The notes beneath the pieces are model-generated. The model was not told where the DNA came from. It made no database searches and saw only the letters and a program-made list of their open reading frames with translations. Shown here one piece after another: positions 8,058 to 16,600 of a DNA stretch of 64,000 bases; positions within the stretch are counted from its first letter, which is position 1, and each line of letters starts with the position of its first letter. Made by a program: the position numbers and the translations under genes. The stretch is from Candidatus Rubrivivax defluviihabitans (GTDB lineage Bacteria > Pseudomonadota > Gammaproteobacteria > Burkholderiales > Burkholderiaceae_C), in the NCBI GenBank assembly GCA_016709385.1, contig JADJMW010000004.1, forward strand, positions 269,887 to 333,886. The letters run 5' to 3'.

Positions 8058-8971
8058 CGCGGAACCCGAGTGGGCGGCAAGAAGGTGCCCCGTGCGCGAC
8101 GGGCAGGCCCCGTGGGCCCTCGCGTTCGACCCGAAGTGCCCAGGCCGCCTGCGCCATGGCGGTGCTCCTGGCGGCGTGCACCAGCGTGCCGACGCCGCCA
8201 GCGCCGCCGGCAACAACGGCGCCGGAGCCTGCGGTGCGGATGCCCGCGCAGGCTGACGCGAACGCCCTGTCGGCATTCGAGCAGCAACACCGTCAGAAGG
8301 CGGTGCAGGCCGCCGCGCAGGGCCGGTGGGCCGACGCCCAGGCAGCCTGGGATGTGGTGCTCGTCCTCAGGCCGCAGGACGCGGAGGCCTCGATGCGCCG
8401 GCGCGAAGCCGTTGCGGCGGCCGCGGACGGCGTGGCCGAACGTCTGCCGCGCGCCCGTCTAGCGCAGCGCAAGGGCGACCTGGAAGGCGCGTCACGGCTG
8501 TATCTCGAGGTGCTCGCGCTCGATCCCTGGCACGCGGAGGCCGCCGCGGCGCTGCGTGCGATCGAATCCGAGCGGATCCGTCGCAGCCGATCGATCGCGG
8601 CATCGCGCGGGCTGGCCTATCGCGCCCCGCCAGCACCTGCACCGGCGCCGATGCCCGCGGCCGGCGCCGTCCGCAGCGACGTCGAACATGCGGCGATGCT
8701 GTCGCGACAAGGCGAGGTCGATGCGGCGATCGCTCTGCTGCAGCCTGTGGCCACGGCGCGGCGCTCCGACCCCGCCGCGCGCGCGCTGATGGCCGATCTC
8801 TACGTGCAGCAGGCCGATCGACTGGCAGCGACCGATCGCGCCGCGGCGATTTCGGCGCTCGAGAACAGCCTCAGGTTTGCCCCCGGCCACCCGGTGGCGA
8901 CGAGGCAACTCCGCGCGCTGCGGCAAGCCGACGAGCGCAAGCAAACTCCGATGACGCGGCCGAAGCAGTGA
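8054..8971 (+). CDS. TPR-type lipoprotein
   Basis: 305 residues, overlapping the deacetylase gene by an ATGA. A positively charged N-terminus leads to a hydrophobic stretch with lipobox LLAAC, so the mature protein would begin at the Cys near residue 42. The rest consists of TPR-like helical pairs (ADAQAAWDVVLVLRPQDAEA, LEGASRLYLEVLALDPWHAEA, AAISALENSLRFAPGHPVA) separated by a Pro/Ala linker around residues 190-205. TPR lipoproteins serve as scaffolds in envelope complexes. The long N-terminal extension before the signal sequence suggests that the real start may be further inside. Co-transcription with ppkA and the deacetylase is likely. A role in T6SS envelope assembly is inferred from position. 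Confidence 0.75.
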   Translation: MTRNPSGRQEGAPCATGRPRGPSRSTRSAQAACAMAVLLAACTSVPTPPAPPATTAPEPAVRMPAQADANALSAFEQQHRQKAVQAAAQGRWADAQAAWDVVLVLRPQDAEASMRRREAVAAAADGVAERLPRARLAQRKGDLEGASRLYLEVLALDPWHAEAAAALRAIESERIRRSRSIAASRGLAYRAPPAPAPAPMPAAGAVRSDVEHAAMLSRQGEVDAAIALLQPVATARRSDPAARALMADLYVQQADRLAATDRAAAISALENSLRFAPGHPVATRQLRALRQADERKQTPMTRPKQ

Positions 8972-9019
8972 GGGTTGCAAGCGCCGAAGTGCCGGCGAGG
9001 CCGTGGCGGGGCCGCGCCT

Positions 9020-9976
9020 TCACTCCTTCGCGCGTTGCAGCCGTTGCTTCAGGGTGAGCGCCTTTTGCCGCTCGAGCGTGGCGGTGGCGTTTTTCGGGTC
9101 GAGCGCCAGCACCGCGTCCCACGACCGGATCGCACCGTCGAGGTCCTGTTTCGCGAAGGCGCTGCGGGCTTCCCGGGCGTGCTTCGCGATCGCCGCGTCG
9201 CGTTCACGTTCTGCGCGGGAAGGGTCAGGCGGAGCCGCGGTGGGGGCCGGCGCCGGTGGCGTCGCAGCGGACGGTGACGATGGGGGCGACGGCGCCGCGG
9301 CCGCCGCCGCTGGCCCGGAAGCCGGCGGTGCGACGGGCGCTGCGGCGGCAGGAGGTGACTTCGGGGCGGGAGCCGGAGTGGGCTGCGCGGGCGCGGCAGG
9401 CGCGTCGAGCGGCGGTGCCTTGCCCGGCACACGGATCATCTGGCCGCCGGCCACCAGGCGCGGCACCTTGATGTCGTTGTACCGCGCGAGCGCGTAGAAC
9501 ATGTACACATCGTTCAGGAAGCGCTGCGCGATGCGCGACAGCGATTCGCCGGGCTGGACCCGATAGGCGAACGACTCGCGTCCGAGCAAAGCCTGCGGGT
9601 CTTCCTTGATCTGACGCATCAGGTTCCGGGCCAGCCGATGCCCCGGATCCGACTGCAGCACACGCCCGAGTTCGGCCACGGCCGCCTCTTCCTCGCCAGC
9701 CTCGAGGTGTTCGATGGCCGACGCGACGGCGCGCTGGATCATCGGCGGCGACAGGGTCGGCTGCGGGGATTCCGTCGGCGCGGTCCTGGGCAAGGATTCA
9801 GGCGCTGCGGGCACGGGCAAAACCTCGGGTTGCGACGGCGGGGGTGCAGGCGCTCCCGGCTCCTTCGCCCCGAAGGGCATCTGCCCACAGCCGGCGACGA
9901 TCAGGCTTGCTGCCAGCGCCGCGAAGGCAAGCGGGCGACGTAAGGGGTTTCCAGCGTTTGGCATCACAGGGTGCAT
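9020..9976 (-). CDS. LysM- and TPR-domain lipoprotein in the T6SS cluster
   Basis: 318 residues. I chose the ATG at 9976 because a signal sequence with lipobox LIVAGC starts there; the open frame continues to 10831 without gene-like character. Order of parts: lipoprotein signal, Pro-rich linker, TPR-like helices (EEEAAVAELGRVLQSDPGH), a LysM domain with YRVQPGESLSRIAQRFLND near residues 130-180, a long Ala/Pro linker, and C-terminal TPR-like helices (LDGAIRSWDAVLALDPKNA). LysM binds peptidoglycan. It converges with the TPR lipoprotein gene at 8054-8971, with 48 bases between the stops, and the final helices resemble that protein. A strong hairpin (9990-10033) lies just upstream in its leader. 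Confidence 0.8.
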   Translation of the reverse strand: MHPVMPNAGNPLRRPLAFAALAASLIVAGCGQMPFGAKEPGAPAPPPSQPEVLPVPAAPESLPRTAPTESPQPTLSPPMIQRAVASAIEHLEAGEEEAAVAELGRVLQSDPGHRLARNLMRQIKEDPQALLGRESFAYRVQPGESLSRIAQRFLNDVYMFYALARYNDIKVPRLVAGGQMIRVPGKAPPLDAPAAPAQPTPAPAPKSPPAAAAPVAPPASGPAAAAAAPSPPSSPSAATPPAPAPTAAPPDPSRAERERDAAIAKHAREARSAFAKQDLDGAIRSWDAVLALDPKNATATLERQKALTLKQRLQRAKE

Positions 9977-9989
9977 TGTCAGGCCTTTG

Positions 9990-10033
9990 GGCGCCATCCA
10001 CCGTCCCCCGAGCAGGGGACGATGGATGGCGCC
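9990..10033 (-). promoter_or_regulatory. long hairpin in the leader of the LysM lipoprotein gene
   Basis: The arms 9990-10008 and 10015-10033 are 19 bases each and pair at 18 positions around a 6-base loop. Read on the minus strand, the hairpin ends 13 bases before the ATG at 9976, next to the AAAGG that would serve as ribosome-binding site. No run of T follows in either direction, so it is not a simple terminator. It could control translation start or mRNA stability, or be a dispersed palindromic repeat. A perfect 12-base palindrome, TTGTGCGCACAA at 10065-10076, lies further upstream and may be an operator. Confidence 0.5.
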
Positions 10034-10192
10034 ACCTGGGCTCGAATCTGGAACAGACCAGCCATTGTGCGCACAAGGTTCCGCCGGCATCAACCGGGTG
10101 GAGGACGGGTGACTTTGTGCCCTGCTGGTAGCACGCGTCGCCCGGCAATATGTCATGAAGCGCGGGATGCCGCGTCGACCTAGGGAGCGGCC

Positions 10193-10360
10193 TTGAGCGA
10201 CCCGGCCAACACCTTTCCCGTCCTCGCCGCCGGCTTCGGCATGCTGGCCGCCTGGCGTTACATGCGCACCCGGCAATGGCGCGGCGCGGCGGCGACGTGG
10301 TTGCTGCTTGCACTGTGCTTCGGTGGCGTCGCGGTCTGGCTGCGCCTCGTGCGCGGTTGA
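10193..10360 (+). CDS. small predicted membrane protein
   Basis: A 55-residue frame starting at TTG 10193, preceded by AGGGAGCGG (10182-10190), a good ribosome-binding site. The product has two hydrophobic segments (FPVLAAGFGMLAAW and ATWLLLALCFGGVAVWL) separated by a basic loop RYMRTRQWRG, which is the pattern of a helical hairpin in the inner membrane. It lies just before tagH and could be co-transcribed with it. No family is recognised. The rare start codon and short length make it uncertain. Confidence 0.4.
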   Translation: MSDPANTFPVLAAGFGMLAAWRYMRTRQWRGAAATWLLLALCFGGVAVWLRLVRG

Positions 10361-10471
10361 GCGGGCGTGACTTTGGTTGGTTGTGGCTGCGTAGGCACCT
10401 GACGACCATCGCGCAAACCGGTCGGCGCGCGAGGTGTCGTCCCCCCGGTACCGGTGCCTCTGCGATCCCCG

Positions 10472-12130
10472 ATGTCCCTCACCCTGCTGGCCATAGCGCT
10501 GAACGATCAGCCGCTTTCGCAGCCGATCACGGCGTGCTTCGACGCCAGCGGCGGCACGATCGGCCGTGCCGATCACAATACGATGGCGCTGCCCGACCCC
10601 GAACGCCACATCTCGCGGCCGCAGGCCGAGGTGGTCAGCCGCGGCACGACGTACCTGATCCGCAATGTCGGCGCCGCCAACCCGATCATCGTGGCCGGCC
10701 GCACGGTCAATCGGGGCGAAACCGCGATGCTGGAACATGGCGACGAGGTCCGCATCGGTGGCTACCTGCTGAAGATCGACTGCCGTGACCTCGAGACGAC
10801 GCAGGGCATCACGCGCGGCCGTGCGCTGCACACGCTGACACCACAGCCATCGACGCCGGCGCAGGCGCCGCGTGCACCGGCCTTGTCGAGCGCCAACCCG
10901 TTCGCCGCCCTGTTGGGCAACGCGGCACCGTCTCCTGGCGGCCCGGCGTCCGATCCGTTCGCCGACCTGCTGCCGCCGCCGGCGGGCGTGACGCCGGGGT
11001 CGGCCGCAGTGGCGCCGGCGGCCGCGTCGCCACCACGTCTGCCGGACGATTTCGACCTCTTCGCGGCGCCACCCCCGCCGGCGCCGGCGCCGGCGCCGAC
11101 CGACCCCTTTGCCGATCTGGTGCCGGCGGGGCCGGCGCCGGACATCGACCGGGCATTCGGCCTCGACGGCGGCCGTGCACGCGATGCACTGGCCGACTTC
11201 ATGGCCGACATGGCGGCGCCGCCTTCAGCCAAACCGGGGGACCTGCTGGCAGGCGGGGTTCCGCTCGATCCGCTGGCCCTGTTCGGCGGGCCGGCCCCGC
11301 CGCCACCGTCTGCAGCGTCGGCGGGACCTGCGCAGGCCGATGACTTGCCGGGTGTGTACGCGGCCTATACGCCGCCCCGCGCCGGGCCACTGCCTGCGCC
11401 CCCCGCGCCGCCCGCCATGCGCCCATCGCCGCCGCGGCCCGCTGCGGGCCCGTCACCGGCGGCACCGGGTCCGCCTGCCGGTGCGCCGGCACCGACCGCG
11501 TTCGATGCCGCTGCCCACCGCGACAAACCGGACCTCGACGCGGCCTGGCAGGCGTTTTGCGCCGGTGCGGGCATCGACCTGCCGGTGCCCGCCGGCAGCG
11601 CGGCGCAACGCATGGAGGTACTCGGGCGCATCATGCGCAGCGCCATCGAAGGCACGCTGCAACTGATGGCGGTGCGGGCCAGCACCAAGCACGAATTGCG
11701 CGCCATGGTCACGGTGATCCAGCCGCGCAGCAACAACCCGCTGAAGTTTTCGCCCGACGCGAAGTCCGCGATCGAACAGTTGCTGCAGCCGCCGGCGCGC
11801 GGCTTCCTCGACGGACCGGCTGCCATGGACGACGCCATGCACGACCTGGTCGGCCATTCGATCGGCACGGTGGCGGGCATGCGCGCGGCCATCGGGGGCA
11901 TGCTCGACCGGTTCGCGCCCGAGGCCCTGGAATCCAAGCTGGTGGGCGGGTCGCTGCTCGACAGCGTGCTGCCGATGAACCGCAAAGCCCGCTTGTGGGA
12001 GCTTTATCTGCAGCAATACCAGTCCATCCGTGACGAGGCGCAGGACGACTTCCACACCTTGTTCGGCAAGGCCTTCCTGGCGGCGTACGAGCAGCAGATC
12101 GAGCGCCTGAAGCAGGGTCGGCAGCCGTGA
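10472..12130 (+). CDS. tagH: T6SS FHA-domain protein TagH
   Basis: 552 residues from ATG 10472; a GTG at 10454 would add six residues. The N-terminal FHA domain (about 1-100) shows GTIGRADHN and RHIS, then NVGAANPIIVAGR. FHA domains bind phosphothreonine. The usual Ser-x-x-His of the fold reads S-R-P-Q here, so the conserved His is missing. A long Pro/Ala linker (about 105-355) follows. The C-terminal region (about 360-552) matches the TagH C-terminal domain, with FDPLALFGG-like and HDLVGHSIGTVAGMRAA segments. TagH/Fha recruits the phosphorylated signal to the TssM-TssL membrane complex. The stop overlaps the start of pppA (TGATG), so the two are translationally coupled. Confidence 0.9.
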   Translation: MSLTLLAIALNDQPLSQPITACFDASGGTIGRADHNTMALPDPERHISRPQAEVVSRGTTYLIRNVGAANPIIVAGRTVNRGETAMLEHGDEVRIGGYLLKIDCRDLETTQGITRGRALHTLTPQPSTPAQAPRAPALSSANPFAALLGNAAPSPGGPASDPFADLLPPPAGVTPGSAAVAPAAASPPRLPDDFDLFAAPPPPAPAPAPTDPFADLVPAGPAPDIDRAFGLDGGRARDALADFMADMAAPPSAKPGDLLAGGVPLDPLALFGGPAPPPPSAASAGPAQADDLPGVYAAYTPPRAGPLPAPPAPPAMRPSPPRPAAGPSPAAPGPPAGAPAPTAFDAAAHRDKPDLDAAWQAFCAGAGIDLPVPAGSAAQRMEVLGRIMRSAIEGTLQLMAVRASTKHELRAMVTVIQPRSNNPLKFSPDAKSAIEQLLQPPARGFLDGPAAMDDAMHDLVGHSIGTVAGMRAAIGGMLDRFAPEALESKLVGGSLLDSVLPMNRKARLWELYLQQYQSIRDEAQDDFHTLFGKAFLAAYEQQIERLKQGRQP

Positions 12131-12933
12131 TGATGCGCATCCGCATGGCCAGCTGCTCCGAGCAGGGGGCGCGGCAGCACAACGAAGACGACTTGCGGCA
12201 CGGCGTGGCGCGCAACGGCTTCTATGCCGTGCTCGCCGACGGCGCCGGAGGCCACCGCCGCGGCGCCGAGGCCGCCCAGCGTGCGGTGGCCCGCATCGAA
12301 GCCATGCTGCGCGACGACGCGATGGCGTTCTCGCCGGCCAACCTGACGCAGATCGTTCGCCTGGCGCATTCCGAGCTGCAGCACCACCAGGACTCCGATT
12401 TCGCCGATGCACGCATGCATTGCACGATCGTCGTGCTGTGGATCGACCCTGACGCCGGACACGCGTTGTGGACGCATGTCGGAGACTCGCGCCTGTACCG
12501 CCTACGGCACGGACAGAACGACTTCGTCACCACTGACGACAGCGTGGTGCAGCGCATGGTGCAGGCGGGCCTGATCACGCCGGACCAGTCGCACCAGCAC
12601 CCGCAGAAGAACCAGCTGGTGGCCGCGCTCGGCATGGAAGGCGAGGTCGAGCCGCATACCGTCGTGCGTGCGGTCGAACTGCGCGAAGGCGACGCCTTCC
12701 TGCTGTGCAGCGATGGCTGGTGGGAAACGTTCGACGGCGTCGCCATCGTCGCCAGCCTGGCCCGGGCGCTGTCGCCGCAGGACTGGCTGGCCGACATGCG
12801 CGGGCAGATCGCTGCGCGCGGCAAGCCGCGGCAGGACAACTACAGCGCGATCGCCGTCTGGGTCGGTGATCCGGGCGAGGTGACGCGGCCCGGCGCGGAC
12901 GACACGCGCCCGCGGCAGGCCCTCTTGTCCTGA
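12130..12933 (+). CDS. pppA: PP2C-family protein phosphatase PppA of T6SS
   Basis: 267 residues. The start is at ATG 12130 in the run GTG-ATG-ATG overlapping the tagH stop. PP2C metal-binding motifs are in order: GARQHNEDD near residue 15, LADGAGGH near 37, HVGDSRLYRLR near 117, LLCSDGWWE near 195, and QDNYSAIAVWV near 237. The enzyme uses two metal ions to remove phosphate from Ser or Thr. In T6SS clusters it reverses the PpkA phosphorylation of the FHA protein and so switches the apparatus off or resets it. The gene converges on tagF with only one base between the two stops. Confidence 0.92.
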   Translation: MMRIRMASCSEQGARQHNEDDLRHGVARNGFYAVLADGAGGHRRGAEAAQRAVARIEAMLRDDAMAFSPANLTQIVRLAHSELQHHQDSDFADARMHCTIVVLWIDPDAGHALWTHVGDSRLYRLRHGQNDFVTTDDSVVQRMVQAGLITPDQSHQHPQKNQLVAALGMEGEVEPHTVVRAVELREGDAFLLCSDGWWETFDGVAIVASLARALSPQDWLADMRGQIAARGKPRQDNYSAIAVWVGDPGEVTRPGADDTRPRQALLS

Positions 12934-12934
12934 C

Positions 12935-13621
12935 TCACCAGTCCCCGGTCAACAAGTCGGCAAACGCCGTCGCCGAAGGCAGGCCGGCCGCGAGCGTGCA
13001 GCTTCCGCTGCCGGGCTCGCCGCGCAGGGGCCACCAGAAGCTCTTGCCGGCCAGGCGCTGGCGCAAGCCTTCGGCGGCGAGATCCTGTGCCAGATGGTTC
13101 AGCCCGGCCCCGTCGGCCACGGCATGGCGCTCGCGACCGTTGGCTGACAGCGGGCGACTCCAGGCCGGCCCGGTGGCCGTGGGCCAGGGGGGAGCGTCGA
13201 GCAGGGCTTGTTCGAAAACGTCGAGGCTGGCCCCGTCGGCCAGGGTGTCCAGGCCGGCACGAGCGAGGTGGCCCCACCACCATTCGAGGTGGTCGAGCGC
13301 GAAGCGGTCGATCGGCGGCTGCTGCCGCTGCTGCGCCACCACGAGCGGGAAGTAGCGGCCGACCTTGTCGCAGCTGGGCATCAGGATGCCGAACCACCAG
13401 TGCCCGTCGACAATGCCCGGCGCCCAGGCGAAGCGCCAGACGGGGGTGGCCAGGTAGGTCGCGAGCCAGCGCTCGCCCAGCCGCTCCTGGCTCGTCCGCA
13501 GGGAGGCCGACAGCCACTCGTCGCAGGGCCGGATCCAGTCGCTGGACAAGCGCCGCGATGCGAAGTCACCCAGCATGGACAGCTTGCCGAACCAGCCGGG
13601 CGCATCGGTTTGGGCAGCCAC
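12935..13621 (-). CDS. tagF: T6SS-associated repressor protein TagF
   Basis: 228 residues with GTG start at 13621, 14 bases after the tssM stop. The TagF signature is present at the N-terminus: GWFGKLSMLGDFASRRLSSDW followed by CDEWLSASL. Then come TYLATPVWRFAWAPG, WWFGILMPSCDKVGRYFPL and a C-terminal FWWPL segment. TagF is known in P. aeruginosa and Agrobacterium as a post-translational repressor that can act through the FHA protein independently of the kinase. Here it is the last gene of the reverse tss operon. It meets pppA tail to tail, so all the regulators are clustered. Confidence 0.9.
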   Translation of the reverse strand: MAAQTDAPGWFGKLSMLGDFASRRLSSDWIRPCDEWLSASLRTSQERLGERWLATYLATPVWRFAWAPGIVDGHWWFGILMPSCDKVGRYFPLVVAQQRQQPPIDRFALDHLEWWWGHLARAGLDTLADGASLDVFEQALLDAPPWPTATGPAWSRPLSANGRERHAVADGAGLNHLAQDLAAEGLRQRLAGKSFWWPLRGEPGSGSCTLAAGLPSATAFADLLTGDW

Positions 13622-13635
13622 GGTGGTTCCAGCGT

Positions 13636-16600
13636 TCAGAGACCGTTCGGGCAGGCGAACGAGCGCAACTCGGGCAAGCGGAACGGGTTGCGCACGCTGC
13701 TCGCGGTGACGTCGAATACGGCCTTGCGGCCGTCGATCTCGAAGGTGGCGCGGAACTTCTCGGGGCTCGGCCCGGGCTGCAGCTTCACGCGCTCGAACAG
13801 CCTGAACAAGGCCCACGGACCGTCGTTGACCATGCCCGTGCCGCCAGCCGGCTGCACCATCACGCGCACGACACCCGTGCCGCGCGGCCCGGGCCATTGC
13901 ACCAGGGCGGGAATCTGCGGCCCGTGGGCGTAGCGCACGAGCTGGCCGTCGACGTCCAGCGTGAACTCGCGCAACTCGGTGTCCATCTCGACCGCCTTGA
14001 ACTCGAGCCGTGTCGACGGTACGGCGCTGCCGCCGGCGAAGAAGGTCTCGCGGATCACGGCCGCGCGCTGGAACTGGGGCAGGGTGCCGACGTCGGTGCC
14101 CAGCGGCGTGCCCTCGACGGCGCGGAAGCTCCAGGGTCTTGTGCTGGTGTCGATGAACGGCGCCAGACGCTGCTGCATCTGGTCGAACTTGCCGCCGGGC
14201 CCGAACAAGGCGGCGAAGTCGGCCTGCGTCACGTCGCGCGGCGAGGTGGCGTCGAAGGGGTAGCGGCCGGCGGTCGCCTGGGTGCAGAACTCGCCGACCT
14301 GCGTGCGCACTTCGCGCGACAGGGTCTCACGCAATTGCATCAGGCCCACGCGCGAGCTGGCGCTGCCCAGGCTGTCGAGGATCGATCGCACCGGCTCCGC
14401 CGTATTGGCCGCCTCGGCCTTGAGCTGGTTGGGCAGCGGCGAAGGCGGCGGCGCGGCGCCGCCCTTGAGCGCCGAGTCGACGGCGGTCAGCAGCACCTGC
14501 AATTCGCCCAGCCTGGCGACCACGCCTTCGATCGGTGCCCGCCCGCCTTCGGGCGCGGTGACCATGCGCCGCAGGCCCGCGAATTCGTCGTCGACGATGC
14601 TCTCGATGCGGCTGGCCGGCGCGCCCGTGGTCGGTCGTCGGGCACCGAGCGCGCCCAGCACGCGGCTCTGCACGGCCTCGGCGGCACCACGCGCCTGCTG
14701 CGTCACGGCCTCGACCGCACCTTGACCGGCCAGCAGCGTGGTCTCGCGCGACATGGCCCGCAGCAGCGGCACCAGCGGGTTGTCCGGCGCGGCCAGGAAG
14801 CGCGTCTTCTCGATCGACTGCGCGATGCTCGTCACCGGCTGCAGGCGAACGTCCGCGATGAACGTCTTCCAGGTGTCGCGGTACTCGTTCAGGTAGATCC
14901 GGCGCACGTCGTCGACCAGGCGCCCCGAGGCCAACATGGCGCTGGCGCCCACGCTGTCCGTCGCCTCGATGCCCAGGACCCAGGTCTGCTCCTCGGCCAG
15001 CTGGCGCGTCACGTCGCCGACCACCGACTGGAAACCCTTGTGGTAGCCGTCATAGCTGAACAGGCCCGGAACGCCGCGCGTCAGCGGCTGCCCGCTGGCA
15101 CGGGTGAACACCAGCGCGGCGTTGCCGCCGCCCTTGTTCACGACCGTGAATTCGGGGAATTGCGCCCCCAGCCCCTGCTGACGCAGTCGGTTGTAGACGC
15201 GCTGCGGCAGCGGCACGGCGGCCAGCCGCGCACGCGTGGCGTCGACGAGTGCCTTGTCCTGCGGCAGCGGCGAGACCGCCGGCCCCTGAGCCAACAGGCG
15301 GTCGAGGTGGCTCGACAGGCGCTCGCGTTGCTCGGTGGTCATCTCGCGGCCCAGGCGCACGTCCCAGTCGGCTTCGATATGCGCCTTCAGCGCGCCGGCA
15401 TCGAAGCGCTGGGGGTCGTACATCATCAGGTATGCCTTCAGGGCCTCGTAATGCGACTCCGGCTGGTCGAGCGAACGCAGCTGTTCCTCGACGCGCAGCG
15501 CCAGCCGCGGCAGCATCGCGTCGACGAGCATGCGCTCGTACGCGGCACGGGCGGCGCCGTCGAGTTTTGCGCCCTGGTAGAGACCGAAGCCGAGCGACCA
15601 TGGCACGTCCTTGCCGCTGTCCGCGGCGGCGGCAAGCTCGCGCGTGGCTTCCAGCGCCCCGAGGATTGGCGTCAAGTCCGGGGTGGGGCGGTTGGGCGTT
15701 TCCTGCACGAGCTGGCGCACGGTGTCGACGCGTGCGCCGACGGTTTCGACGTAGCCGCGGTTTTCGCGCCAGCTCAGCACCCAGGCGCCAATGACTACCG
15801 ATGCCAGCAGGGCGACCAGGGCGTAGCCGCCGATGACGAGCGCGCCGCGGCGGCGTTCCCAGCCGCGGCGGGTGCCGGCCACGCCGTGCTCGGCGAAGAC
15901 GACCTCGGTCAGCAGGCGCTGCAGGAAGTAGCTGCGCCCGCTGCCCTGCTGCGGCGGCAGCACGGCCTGTTCCAGCTGGTAGCGGCGTGCCACCGCACCG
16001 AGCACGCGGTCGATCGGCGTGCCCTCCTGGGTGCCGCTGACGAAATAGACGCCGCGCAGCAGCGGGTCGGCCTCGAAGGGCGAGGGCGAGAAGACCTGCT
16101 CGACGAATTCCTGCAAGGGCGCGCGCAGGCTCGCGAACTGCCCCGGAAAACCGTAGATGCGTTGGCGGCGCTGCGGATCGGCTTCGGACTGCAGGCGATC
16201 GACGAGCCCGGCGTCCAGGCGCTGCAGCAGGGCGTCGAACTGCGGTCCGAATTCCTGCTGCCACGCTGCGGCGACTTCGAGCGGGAACGTGAAGCCCCAG
16301 GGCGTCGCGCGCTGTTCCTTGTCGAGCGTGGCGTAGGTGTCGCCGAAGCCCGCCATCAGGTCGCACTTCGTGACCAGCAGGTAGATCGGCAGGCGGATGC
16401 CGAGCTGCTCGTGCAGTTCCTGCAGGCGCTGGCGCACCGTCTGCGCATGGCGCGCCCGATCGGCCGAACCCTTGCCGATCAGGTCGGACAGGGACGCGGT
16501 CACGAGCACGCCGTTCAGGGGCTGGCGCGGGCGCGACGTTCGCAGCAATGCCAGGAAGCCGTTCCAGGTGCTGCGGTCGGTGGCCTGGTCGCTGTCCTGG

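Noticed and set aside
11070..11105. GCC/GGC triplet-like repeats in tagH
   Set aside because: They encode the Pro/Ala linker and reflect codon use at high GC, not a separate repeat element.
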